The notes under the pieces were generated by a model that saw only the letters and a list, made by a program, of their open reading frames with translations, was not told where the DNA came from and searched no databases. The translations under genes and the position numbers were made by a program. A stretch of DNA of 64,000 nt from JACXTP01 sp963789555. GTDB lineage: Archaea; Thermoplasmatota; Thermoplasmata; Methanomassiliicoccales; UBA472. Numbering within the stretch: the stretch's first letter is position 1; every line of letters starts with the position of its first letter. Below, piece after piece: positions 19,651 to 29,720 of the stretch. The stretch lies in assembly GCA_963789555.1 (NCBI GenBank), contig CAWBKY010000002.1, positions 1 through 64,000 of the forward strand, given 5' to 3'.

Positions 19651-22600
19651 TCATTGTTGACAATTGGACCTGCCACCTTCCGGCATCAAGGCGTCGCCCT
19701 TGGATTCCGTCTCCACCACGGTCTTCTCGTCCGCCTTGCTCACCAGGCGCGCCAGGGCGATGACCTTGTCGTCCTCGGCCAGACGCATTATGCGGACCCC
19801 CATGGTGGCCCTTCCCACCACGCGGATCTCCGCCACCTTGATGCGCTGCACGTTGCTGTTCTTCGAGGCCACCACCAGCTCGTCCTCCTCCTCCACTTCC
19901 TGGACATAGACGACCTTGCCGTTCCTCTCGTCGGTGCGGATGGTGATGACGCCCTTGCCGCCGCGGTGCGTCTTGCGGTAGACCTCGTGCTCGTCCGAGG
20001 GCTCCCATTTGCCCACCGGGGTGACCTTGCCATAGCCGTTCTCGGTGACGGTGAGCAACTTGGACTGGTCCGTGACCACCGCCATGGAGACCACCTTGTC
20101 CCCTTCGTCCAGACGCACGCCGATGACGCCGTGGGCGGGGCGGCCCATGGGTCGGACCTGCTCCTCATCGAAACGGACGGCCTGGCCATCCTTCGTGGCG
20201 AGGATTATCTCCCTCTTGCCGTCGGTGACCTTGACATCGACGAGCTCGTCGCCCTCGTCCAGACCGACGGCGATGATGCCGGACGAACGGATGTTGGCAT
20301 AGGCCTTGAGGGCCGTCTTCTTGATGATGCCCCTTTCGGTGGCGAAGGCCAGGAACCGGTCCTCGGCCAGGTTCTCCACCGGGATGGTCTTCATGATCTT
20401 CTCCCCCTCCTCCAGTCGGGGCAGGAGGTTGACGATGGCCTTGCCCTTGAACTGGCGGCTGCCCACGGGCAGCTTGTACGCCTTGAGCACATAGACCCGG
20501 CCGCGGTTGGTGAAGAACATGAGATAGTTGTGCGTCAGGGTGACGAACATGTCGATGACGAAGTCCTCCTCCTTGGTCTCCATGCCCATCAGGCCGACGC
20601 CGCCGCGGCGCTGCTGTTTGTACGTGTCCAGCGGAACGCGCTTGATGTAGCCGTCCTGGGTGATGGTGACCACCATGTCCTCGTTGGGGATGAGGTCCTC
20701 GTCCTCCAGGTCCCGGGCGTCCATGACGATGTCGGTGTGTCGCTCGTCGCCGTACTTCTCCTTAAGCTCGAGGACCTCGGCCTTGATGATGGCCATGACG
20801 CGCCATTCGTTGGCCAGGATGTCCTCCAGGTCCGTGATCTTGATCTCGAGCTCGGCGAACTCGGAGCGGAGCGACTCGATCTCCAGCCCGGTAAGCTTCT
20901 GCAGCCTCATGTCCAGGATGGCCTTGGCCTGCTCCTCGTCGATCTCCAGTCGTGCCATCAGGCCCTGGCGCGCCTCCTCCGGGCTCTGGGACTGGCGTAT
21001 GATGCGTATGGTGTCGTCCAGGGCGTCCAGCGCCTTGATCAGGCCGATGAGGATGTGCTCCCGCTTCCTGGCCTCGGCCAGGTCGTACTTGGTGCGGCGG
21101 GTCACGACCTCCTTGCGATAGGTGAGATAGTGCCAGAGCAGCTCCTTCAGCGTGAGCACCTTGGGCTCGTTGTTGACCAGCGCGATGTTGATGACCCCGA
21201 AGGTCACCTCCATCTGGGTCTGCTTGAAAAGGTGGTTGAGAACGATCTCTGGCGAGACGTCGCGACGAAGTTCGATGACGATGCGCATGCCATCGCGGTC
21301 CGATTCGTCGCGCAGGTCGGTGATGCCTTCGATGCGCTTGTCCTTGACCAGCTCGGCGATGGACTCGATGAGGTTGGACTTGTTGACCTGGTAGGGGATC
21401 TCGTCGACGATGATGCGCTGCCTCCCCTCCCTCTCCTCCATGCTGGTCTTGGACCGCACCTTGACCTTGCCGCGTCCGGTGCTATAGGCCTCGATGACGC
21501 CCCCGATGCCGTAGATCGTGCCTCCGGTCGGGAAATCCGGCGCTTTGATGAACTGCATCAGGTCCCCGACCTCGGCCTCAGGGTGCTCGATGACGTGGAC
21601 GATGGCGTCCACCACCTCGGATAAGGTTGTGGGGCGGCATGTTGGTGGCCATCCCCACGGCGATGCCGGCGGTCCCATTGACCAGAAGGTTGGGCAGCTT
21701 GCCCGGCAGGGTGGATGGTTCCTTGAGGCTGCCATCGAAGTTGTCGACGAAGTTGACGGTGTCCTTGTCGATGTCGCCCAACATCTCCATGGCGATGCGG
21801 CTCAGACGACATTCGGTGTAACGCATGGCCGCGGCCTCGTCCCCGTCGACGGAGCCGAAGTTGCCTTGTCCATCGACCAGCGGGTAGCGCAGTGAGAAGT
21901 CCTGGGCCATGCGGACCAAGTGAGTCGTAGACGGCGGTGTCGCCGTGCGGGTGATATTTACCTAGGCAGTTGTGGGACAAGATTCCATTGGCGACGAACT
22001 CGTGGGCACCCTCAACCTGTAAATCATAGGTCCGCTCCGGTGTTGCCGATTCGACGAGCGCCACCTTCTGGAAATAGATGTCGTTGTCCATGACCTCATG
22101 CAGGAAGGGAACGATGGTGGACCCGATCCGCTCAAGTTTGGATTGGATGCCCCATTCCTGTATCTGGGTTCGTCCGAGGTTCTTCTCTTTTAGGTCTGAT
22201 GAATAACGGATCTTGGTCCCATCCGGATAGGAAATGCCGGATCGGAACTTGTGACCGTCCATGTCCTCATACCATCCACTGCCAAGATGGTGTTCGCTGA
22301 GCTCTTGGAAGATGACGTTCGAGGCGAAGGGGATCCGGTCGTAGGTAACGGCGTTGGATGATGCCTTGGCGACCCGGACCAACCGCTCATGCTTTGATTC
22401 GTTCTGTAATGTCAGGATCTTTGCCAGAGATGTCGCGAACCTGCCCCTGACCTCCAGATTGAATAGGTCGTAATGGCCTGTGATCGGATGGTCGTTCAAC
22501 AAGCGCCCTTCTGATGGCTCTGGCCTTGGAAACATATCTCCTTGCAAGTACCCCAAGGTGTTGAAGGAGCAGCTGTATCCCATCCGCCAGCTGAGGCGAT

Positions 22601-23634
22601 ACCGTCCCATAATGGATGCAGTTCCGCTCGTTATGGACCGAACCGTCGCCATCATATAGGCCCGATAGAAGAGCCTCGATGACCGACCGAGGGGAGCGGA
22701 AGAACTGTTCCGGGATCCGCTTCGTAGGCGCCTTCCATGAAGAATCGATGCCAAAGGCAGAGGCCAGGTAGTCGTTGATCTCCTTCCTGTTTATGCGGAG
22801 CTGGTGACCAATGCCCTGGTACTCATATCCTTGAGCGTCACGGGCCATGTAGGTCCATCCATGCAATGTTTCCTCATGCCCGAATATGCCCGAGATGTCA
22901 TCCTGAATATGGCATAACACCTGTTCGGAGGTCGAATAGAAGGAGAACCTACCATTATAATCCTCATACCAACCATCGGAAAGGAACTGCCCGATCATAT
23001 ACGCCATGCGCTCGTCGAGGACCATCCTTTTCCCATTCCAGGGAGGGAGCTCGACATAATCCAAGCCGTCGGGATAGTTACACCGAAGGACCAGATGGTC
23101 CTCTGGCCCTAGGTCCTTGGCCTGCTTCCATTCATACTGAAGGCGGGAGTTGATGACCTTGATCGGCTGGGAGGGAGTAGCAGTGATGGATAACCCGCTT
23201 TCCAGGACGACCTTCTTGAGAGGGCCTTCTGGCATCTCATAGAGCTCGCACACCTTGGCCTTCCCCGATTGGGTGAAGACCGTGTCTCCTTTGGCGATGT
23301 CCTCGATGGACACCAGACCCTTGGGCGTCAAGACCTTGGTACCGGCGACGAAGCATTCACCGACCACCCTGGCGCTCTTCTTGTGGGGCTTGTTGGGAAG
23401 GAGGGAGAGCTCGCTCATGGAGTAGAGCACGCGGCGGTGCACCGGCTTTAGGCCGTCCCGCACGTCCGGCAGCGCCCTGCCCACGATCACGCTCATGGCG
23501 TAATCGATGTAGCACTTCTTCATCTCCGTCTCGATGGGTTTCAGGATGATGTGGCTCGAGTCTGGGTCCGGTTGGGGGGCGGGGACGGTCTCGGTCGGGA
23601 TCGGTTCGTTGTTGTTGGGTTGCTCGTCTGCCAT
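19651..23634 (-). CDS. gyrA: DNA gyrase subunit A with intein (three frame breaks)
   Basis: ATP-dependent negative supercoiling subunit that cuts and rejoins DNA. After removal of the intein the protein is about 865 aa. Seen: N-terminal IDYAMSVIVGRALPDVRDGLKP, the intein at VVGE/CLGKYHPHGD, catalytic tyrosine region AAAMRYTECRLS, the coiled-coil hinge, and the C-terminal wrapping domain with a GyrA box QRRGGVG, which marks gyrase rather than topoisomerase IV. Frame breaks lie near 22500 (inside the intein), 21940 and 21615; at the latter two one extra base restores the conserved protein. It starts 12 nt after the gyrB stop, so gyrB-gyrA is an operon. An Asp/Glu/Pro-rich 40-residue N-terminal extension is unusual but harmless. 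Confidence 0.94.
21969..23355 (-). other. GyrA intein with LAGLIDADG homing endonuclease
   Basis: About 462 aa, inserted after VVGE. N-terminal splice block CFVAGTKVLTPKGLVSIEDI, C-terminal block FVANGILSHN followed by extein Cys. Two dodecapeptide motifs, MIGQFLSDGWYED and LLSGLYDGDGS, mark the endonuclease. The block B motif reads TPSQ instead of TxxH. A frame break near 22500 lies in the C-terminal half. The site differs from the well-known mycobacterial GyrA site, which is at the catalytic tyrosine. Confidence 0.9.
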
Positions 23635-23645
23635 CTTCTCGCCTC

Positions 23646-26004
23646 CTACACGTCCAGGTTCTCCACTTCCTTGGCATGGGCCATGATGAACTCGCGCCTT
23701 GGTTCGACGGCGTCGCCCATCAGGATGGTGAACAGCTCGTCCGCCTTCACCGCATCATCGATGGTGACCTTCTTCAGCATGCGGGTGGTCGGGTCCATGG
23801 TGGTCTCCCAGAGCTGGTGGGGGTTCATCTCGCCCAGACCCTTGTACCGTGGAGACGTTGGCGCCCTTGCCCATCTCCTCGACGGCCTTCTGCATCTCCC
23901 GGTCGTTGAAGGCATAGACCTCCTTGGCGCCCTTGGCGATCTTGTAGAGCGGCGGCATGGCCGCGTAGATGTGCCCTTGCTCGACGAGCGGTTTCATGTA
24001 ACGATAGAACAGGGTCAGGAGCAGGGTGCGGATATGGGCCCCGTCCACATCGGCATCGGTCATGATGATGACCTGGTGATAGCGCAACTTGGCGACGTCG
24101 AACTCCTGCCCGACGCCAGTGCCCAGTGCGGTGATGAGGTTCCTGATCTCCTGGTTCTTCAGGATCTTGTCCATGCGCGCCTTCTCCACATTAAGGATCT
24201 TGCCGCGCAATGGCAGGATGGCCTGGAACTCGCGGTTGCGGCCTTGCTTGGCGCTGTTGTGAACAAAGACGCCGGCCGCTAGGGCGAAATTGTGAGTGTG
24301 GGGGACCTCGATGTCGTAGACATCGGTCCTCTTCTTCCAACCGTTCGACCGATATGACCTTGTGATTCTCACGGACCACCGGAATCGGTGTCCCATCGGG
24401 GGTGAAGTCCTCATACAAAGGCATCAACGACGAACCGTGGGAAAGGTCATCTGCCTTCTCATAATGGCCGTTCCGGAGCATGAAGAGGTGGTCTGGTGTG
24501 CAGACGATGACCTCCCCGTTGTCCAACGTGACTTGGACGACCTCGGCATCCTTTCTAGTCAGACGAGGATGCATCACCGTCCGCTGTTGCGATCGTCCCA
24601 TCCTTAAGAACGGTGTAGCATCGATGCTCAGAACCATTGGCCTGTTCGGCGATGATCTCCTCGAAACTGAGGTTCCTCCCATCCGCCAACGCGACCTTGG
24701 TATCTCCAGAGAAACATCCACCTGCCGAATTTCCTTCCACGATGTAGATCTCGCACTTGGCCGGGTCCCTCTCAGAGCAATCGGCCAATTTTCCTGGTAA
24801 TGACGCCGTCTCCAGGAACCCTTTGCGCCTGGTCAGGTCTCGCGCCTTGCGCGCCGCCTCGCGGGCCTGCATGGCCAGCAGGCAACGGTTGATGACCGCC
24901 TCGGCCACCTTGGGGGTCTCCTCGAGGAAGATGCTCAGCTTCTCGCTTATCACCGAATCCACGATGCCCTTGACCTCGGAGTTGCCCAATTTGGTCTTGG
25001 TCTGTCCTTCGAACTGAGGTTCCGGTATCTTGATGCTCAGGATGGCGGTCATGCCCTCCCGGACATCGTCGCCGCTGAGCAGCTCCGCCCCTTCCTTGAT
25101 GAACTTGTTCTCCAGGGCGTAATCGTTGACGGTGCGGGTCATGGCGGACCGGAACCCGGCCACATGGGTGCCGCCCTCGATGGTGTTGATGTTGTTGACG
25201 AACGAATAGGAGTTCTCCGAGTAGGAGTCGGTGTACTGCATCGCCACCTCGACGATGATGTTCTCCCTGCTCCCCGATCAGATAGATGGGCTTCTCGTGC
25301 ATCACCTGTTTGTTCTTGTTGATCATCTGCACGAACTCGACGATCCCGCCCTCGTAGTGGAACTTCTCCTCCCGGCCGTTCCGCAGGTCCTTGAAAAAGA
25401 TGGCCGTGTTCTTGTTGAGGAACGCCAGGTCGCGCAGCCGGCTCACCAGTATCTCATCGTCGAAGCTGGTGTCCGGGAAGATCTCCGGGTCGGGCTGGAA
25501 GGTGATGGATGTGCCGGTGCCTTCCGCCTCCCCGACCACCTCCAGGGGGACGACGACGTGGCCCCGCTCGAAGCGGATGTGGAAATCCTTGCCCTCGTGC
25601 CTCACCCTCACGTCCAGCCATGCGGACAGGCTGTTCACGACCGATAGACCGACCCCATGGAGACCTCCAGAGACCTTGTAGCTCTTACGGTCGAACTTGC
25701 CTCCGGCGTGAAGGGTGGTCATCACCATCTCCACGGCGGGCTTGTTGTACTTCGGCATGATGCCTGTCGGGATCCCTCGGCCGTCATCTGTGATGGTCGC
25801 CGTCCCATCTGCGTTTATCGTGACCTCGATCCGGGAGCAGAACCCGCCCATGGCCTCATCGATGCTGTTGTCAACGACCTCGTACACCAGGTGGTGCAGG
25901 CCGCGGGAGTCTGTGCTCCCGATGTACATGCCCGGCCTCTTCCGGACCGCTTGCAGGCCTTCGAGCACCTGAATGCTCTCGGCGTTGTAACTGGAATCTT
26001 CCAT
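23646..26004 (-). CDS. gyrB: DNA gyrase subunit B with mini-intein (four frame breaks)
   Basis: ATPase subunit of gyrase, about 633 aa without the intein. GHKL ATPase motifs are present: VDNSIDEAMGG, ITDDGRGIP and GGLHGVGLSVVNSLS. The TOPRIM region reads IVEGNSAGG-(intein)-SAKQGRNREFQAILPLRG and IIMTDADVDGAHIRTLLL, with the metal-binding DxD. The C-terminal RYKGLGEMNP motif contacts GyrA. Frame breaks lie near 25265, 24590, 24330 and 23855. Start ATG reads MEDSSYNAESIQVLEGLQAV. First gene of gyrB-gyrA; a minus-strand TATA candidate is at 26124-26132. Confidence 0.94.
24256..24716 (-). other. GyrB mini-intein (no endonuclease)
   Basis: About 154 aa between NSAGG and SAKQGRNR. Starts CFSGDTKVALADGRNLSFEE, has block B TPDH (VIVCTPDHLFM) and block F/G YDIEVPHTHNFALAAG ending VHN before extein Ser. 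No LAGLIDADG domain fits in the remaining length. The insertion point is the same as the known Synechocystis GyrB intein site. Two frame breaks (about 24590 and 24330) lie inside. Confidence 0.88.
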
Positions 26005-26305
26005 AGGATCAGCTCATGTGTGTGCTTTCTCAGCGATTCGAACCAGGGGAGTATACTTCCATTTTCGAGGTATCGAGCTACCTCTGTCCCATCCCTTGCT
26101 CAACCTTCAGATATGGCATGGGGATATTAATACCCTTCCACTTCAATCTGGCTTTATATATGGACCGGGTCTAATTTCTCGTTCTTTTGGGCCCCTCGGC
26201 CGTGTGTTTCTTAATGGGTGTGAAGGATGGCTCTGCGAGGGCCGCGCCACCAGACGATGTTCCTTCAAAAAGGCTTTAACGCTGGAGCGATTTAACGAGG
26301 CCCTG
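26005..26305. promoter_or_regulatory. Divergent gyrB / thiC promoter region
   Basis: 301 bp without a gene. A minus-strand TATTAATA at 26124-26132 can start gyrB mRNA near 26100. A plus-strand TTTATATA at 26153-26160 predicts a thiC start near 26183, leaving a 5' leader of about 120 nt. That leader has GC-rich self-complementary stretches (GGGCCCCTCGGCC and GGGCCGCGCC) but not the CTGAGA element expected of a TPP riboswitch. GAGG at 26297-26300 is the thiC ribosome binding site. Confidence 0.45.
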
Positions 26306-27580
26306 ATGACCCTGATGCATAGGGCCCAGCATGGCGTGACCGAGGAGATCGAGATCGTCGCCGCCAAGGAGAACGTGTCGATGGACGTGCTGCGGAGGCG
26401 CGTGGCCAGCGGGCGCGTTGTGATCCCAAGGAACGTCAACCGTGACATCGAACCATGCGGCATCGGCGAAGGCCTGTCGGTGAAGGTCAACGTCAACCTG
26501 GGCACTTCCAAGGACCGGGTGGAGGTCGAGGAGGAGCTGGAGAAGCTCCGGGTGTCGCTGCGCTACGGGGCCGATACCATCATGGACCTGAGCACCGGGG
26601 GCGACATCGATGCCATCAGACGACAGATCCTCAAGGAATGCCCGATCCCGGTCGGGACCGTGCCCATCTATCAGGCCGGGCTCAGGGCGGCCAGGCAATC
26701 GGCCGTGGTGGACATGAGCGAGGACGACATGTTCAACGGCATAGAGAAGCACGCCAAGGACGGCGTGGACTTCATGACGGTGCATTGCGGGATCACCAAG
26801 GAGAGCGTGGCCAAACTGACCCGTTCCGGTCGCATCACCGACGTCGTGTCCAGGGGCGGCTCGTTCCTGGTGGCCTGGATACTTCACAATGAGCGGGAGA
26901 ACCCCCTCTACCAGAACTACGATTATCTTTTGGAGATGGCCAAGCGCTACGACTTCACCTTGAGCCTGGGGGATGGCCTTAGACCGGGCTGCCTCCACGA
27001 CGCGTCCGACCGTGCCCAAGTGCAGGAGCTGGTCATCCTGGGGGAATGCGTCCGGCGCGCCAGGGAGGCGCAGGTGCAGAGCATGGTCGAGGGCCCGGGG
27101 CACGTGCCGTTGGACCAGATCGAGGCCAACGTGCGCATGGAGAAGACCATCTGCGACGGGGCGCCGTTCTATGTCCTCGGGCCCTTGGTCACGGACATCG
27201 CCCCGGGCTATGACCATATCGTCGGGGCCATCGGAGGGGCTTTGGCCGCCTACCATGGCGCGGACTTCCTTTGTTACGTCACGCCGGCGGAGCACCTGTG
27301 CCTTCCCGATGTCAGCGATGTCAAGGAGGGCTTGATGGCGAGCAAGATCGCCGCGCACGCCGCCGACGTGGCCCGAGGCAACGGGAGGCAGAGGGACGAC
27401 GCCATGGCCCAGGCCCGCAAGGACCTGGACTGGGAGGCGATGTACGCCCAGGCCATGGACCCGGAGAAGGCCCGCCGTTACCGCTCCCGCGGCCACACCG
27501 AGGACACCCAGGGTTGCTCGATGTGCGGGGACGTGTGCGCCATCAAGATCGTCAAGGAGCACCTGAAGAAAATAGATTGA
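26306..27580 (+). CDS. thiC: Phosphomethylpyrimidine synthase ThiC
   Basis: 424 aa radical-SAM enzyme that rearranges aminoimidazole ribotide to HMP-phosphate, the pyrimidine half of thiamine. It contains the ThiC core (TIMDLSTGGDID, VEGPGHVPLDQIEANV, APFYVLGPLVTDIAPGYDH) and the C-terminal CSMCGDVC cluster motif (CxxCxxxxC spacing with the later Cys) that binds the [4Fe-4S] cluster. Start ATG 26306 (MTLMHRAQHGVTEE) is chosen because GAGG lies 5 nt upstream and archaeal ThiC proteins begin at this point; the open frame extends further upstream without a good start. The thiM-thiE fusion is 8 kb away, so the pathway is partly regional but not one operon. Confidence 0.96.
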   Translation: MTLMHRAQHGVTEEIEIVAAKENVSMDVLRRRVASGRVVIPRNVNRDIEPCGIGEGLSVKVNVNLGTSKDRVEVEEELEKLRVSLRYGADTIMDLSTGGDIDAIRRQILKECPIPVGTVPIYQAGLRAARQSAVVDMSEDDMFNGIEKHAKDGVDFMTVHCGITKESVAKLTRSGRITDVVSRGGSFLVAWILHNERENPLYQNYDYLLEMAKRYDFTLSLGDGLRPGCLHDASDRAQVQELVILGECVRRAREAQVQSMVEGPGHVPLDQIEANVRMEKTICDGAPFYVLGPLVTDIAPGYDHIVGAIGGALAAYHGADFLCYVTPAEHLCLPDVSDVKEGLMASKIAAHAADVARGNGRQRDDAMAQARKDLDWEAMYAQAMDPEKARRYRSRGHTEDTQGCSMCGDVCAIKIVKEHLKKID

Positions 27581-27590
27581 GGCGGGCCGC

Positions 27591-28378
27591 CTAACCCAGC
27601 ATCACTTTCAATTTCTCGAACAGGTCGGCCGCGTAAATGGTACTCTGGCAATATTGGCATTTGGTCGTATTGCCGTTGGATGGGAGGTCCACGCTGGCCC
27701 CGCAGGTGGGGCACTTGATGGTCTGGACCACCAGGCCGCCCTTGGCCATCTGCTCCTTCAGGGAGCTGAAGTCGAGGACCAATTGCACCTTATCTTGGCG
27801 CCTTTCTTGCTCCTTCTGCTCGGCGCATCTCTTTTGACGGGCCCACAATCTCTTGTTTGAGCTCGACTATATCGACCATGTCCCCAATGGCTAATGAGAG
27901 AGGGTCTATAAGACGGAGGCCCCAAAGTTCAAGACGGTTCATTGCCTCTCCCGCCTCGAAATTGAAAACGACATCCGTTTTTGAGGAGATCCCGTAATCC
28001 CATGTTTTTGCGGTTAATCCTTTGATCTTGTCATAATCAATGGATTCCAGAAGCTCGTAATGCGTCTCAATGAATCCTTTCCTAACCAGTAAGATCAACC
28101 TCCTCGTGGTACCGATCGCGATGATGAAGTCTGTGGACTGGATCTGATCGTTTTACGGTCGAGCGCGATAGGCCTCTCACCGCAGAACAACATCTCCATC
28201 TTCTCTTGCCCGTCGATGTTCATCATATCCCGGAACTTGAGAGGGATGTCCATCGGCCCGGTCAGAATGGTCCGTCGGTCCTCCTTGGCCATTGGCAGCG
28301 TTTCCGACCAACGCACCACATTTGCCGCACATCCAAGCCTTGTTCGATGAGTTCGGCACCGCAGGAACCGCACCTCAT
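27591..28378 (-). CDS. Two-zinc-ribbon protein with a PH-like middle domain (several frame breaks)
   Basis: About 262 codons. The N-terminus MRCGSCGAELIE, continued in another frame as WMCGKCGALVGN, is a zinc ribbon. The middle (RLILLVRKGFIETHYELLESIDYDKI and NRLELWGLRL read piecewise) has the beta-strand pattern of bacterial PH-like domains. A short coiled coil leads to a C-terminal zinc ribbon KCPTCGASVDLPSNGNTTKC plus QYCQ. Frame breaks lie near 28345, 28290, 28115 and 27830. It converges with thiC, stop to stop within 10 nt. The domain order suggests a lipid- or protein-binding adaptor; no enzymatic residues seen. Confidence 0.6.
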
Positions 28379-28444
28379 CCTTCTTCCCCCTGAATAGATG
28401 TTCTGGTCGAGATTTAAAAAGAACGTTGCCTAAAAGGAGAAAGA

Positions 28445-28542
28445 TGGAGCCACTGGAGGGGATCGAACCCCCGACCTACAGTTTACGAAACTGTCGCTCT
28501 TTAACGGTCGATCGATGTCGACTGCCGCTGAGCTACAGTGGC
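28445..28542 (-). tRNA. tRNA-Thr (anticodon CGT) with a ~22-nt D-loop insertion
   Basis: Acceptor GCCACTG/CAGTGGC, D-stem GCTC/GAGC, anticodon stem ACAGT/ACTGT with loop TTCGTAA (anticodon CGT), T-stem GGGGG/CCCTC with TTCGATC loop, encoded CCA. All stems are intact, but the D-loop is 30 nt instead of 8-9. The extra sequence (around 28501-28522) forms a GTCGA/TCGAC hairpin. With flanking bases (AGCGG/CCGTT) it gives a helix, a 3-nt bulge and a 4-bp helix, reminiscent of half of a bulge-helix-bulge splice motif. An intron in the D-loop is the likeliest reading. Confidence 0.88.
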
Positions 28543-28690
28543 AATGGGTTCCCATCAAACCCTGCCCCGATTTAATGTTTTCGTCATGACGGGCGGGCCA
28601 AGCAATTGATGGTTTTCAATAAGCAGAAGACAACCGATAAATCCCCCATAACCGAATCATTGCTTCGTGCTAGTCGGAGCGATAGCGGAC

Positions 28691-29699
28691 ATGGGCGTCC
28701 CCGAGGGGGAGCTCGTCGAGAGGAAAGCGGGCGGACTGTCGTCCTTCCGCGCCTTCATGAACAAGGTGAAGACAGATTCCTTCACCGGGTACATGCAGTC
28801 CTCGCTCGCTCTGGAAGGGCACGACTCCAGCGGCATCCTCCTCTTTGAGGAGGGCAAGCCTGTGCTGGCCATCTACTCCTTCCGGCCCTCTGGCAACGAC
28901 ACCGTGGAGATCGTCTACCGGGGCGAGCGCGCCCTGGAGTTCGTGTGCAGCGACTCGTTGAACAACGGCTCGGCCCTGGAGCTGCGCCGCATCGACGACC
29001 CCAAACAGACCGAGGGACTGGTCAAGGGAAGGGGGCCGACCAAGGAGTTCGCCAAGGCCTTGGACCGATTCTACCAGACCAGGGTGGCGACGACGCAGGA
29101 GAAGGGAGGTCAAGGAGAAGCGGGAGAAGCTGCCGCCTGAGAGCGTGGACAGCTTGTCCGAGCATATCCTCGACTTCCACCGCCGCACCGCCCTGGAGAA
29201 GGCCGCGACGAAGAAGAAGGAGCTGGTCATCGACGTGGAGCTGGTGGAGGGCAGCAGCTATCTGGTGGAGGAGTCCAACCGGGATTACTCCCACGCCGTC
29301 TTTGGCATGCTGGTGCAGAAAGGGATGCCAGGGATCGCCATAACCCGTTCCAACCCCAAGGTGCTCCGGGGGAGCATGGAGGGGGGCAACGCCAAGATCC
29401 TCTGGCTCACGGACCATGAGGCCAAAGGGGACGAGACCGTGACCCCGTCGTTGGAGAAGATCATGGTGGTCATCGAGGAGTTCCTCGCCAAGGCGGAGGA
29501 GTCGGCCATTTTGTTGGACGACCTGCAATATCTCATATCCAGCAACAACTTCGAGGGCGCGGTCCGCTTCATCCGCAGCCTGGTGGACAAGGTCTCGGAG
29601 CAGCAGGCCATATTCCTGCTCTCGGTGGACCCGAACAGCCTGAGCAATCAGGAACGGTCCATCGTGGAGAGGGAGCTCAACGTGCTGGTCAGTCGATGA
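28691..29699 (+). CDS. DUF835 domain protein (one frame break)
   Basis: About 336 aa. An N-terminal alpha/beta domain (residues 1-140, with FTGYMQSSLALEGHDSSGIL and GKPVLAIYSF) is followed by a charged linker and a C-terminal DUF835 domain (GSSYLVEESNRDYSHAVFGM ... GNAKILWLTDHEA ... ILLDDLQYLISSNNFE ... FLLSVDPNSLSNQERSIVE), a RecA-like fold lacking a P-loop. The frame changes near 29105, where GGTCAAGGAGAAGCG continues in the next frame. Start ATG 28691 is preferred; a GTG at 28667 is possible. DUF835 proteins are common in Thermoplasmatota and methanogens beside signalling modules; role unknown. Confidence 0.75.
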
Positions 29700-29720
29700 T
29701 CATGGAAAAAAGAACTGGTC

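Noticed and set aside
19522..21624. 700-codon open frame on the plus strand
   Set aside because: It lies exactly antisense to gyrA, has low-complexity H/D/V/L-rich sequence and no family resemblance; a by-product of GC-rich codon use on the opposite strand.
26161..26305. TPP riboswitch in front of thiC
   Set aside because: The conserved CTGAGA and sensor-helix sequences are absent on the plus strand.
28501..28522. GTCGAC and ATCGAT (cloning-site-like hexamers) inside the tRNA-Thr insertion, suggesting a vector artefact
   Set aside because: Only two short palindromes, no polylinker or vector sequence around them, and the tRNA continues perfectly on both sides; they are explained by the hairpin.
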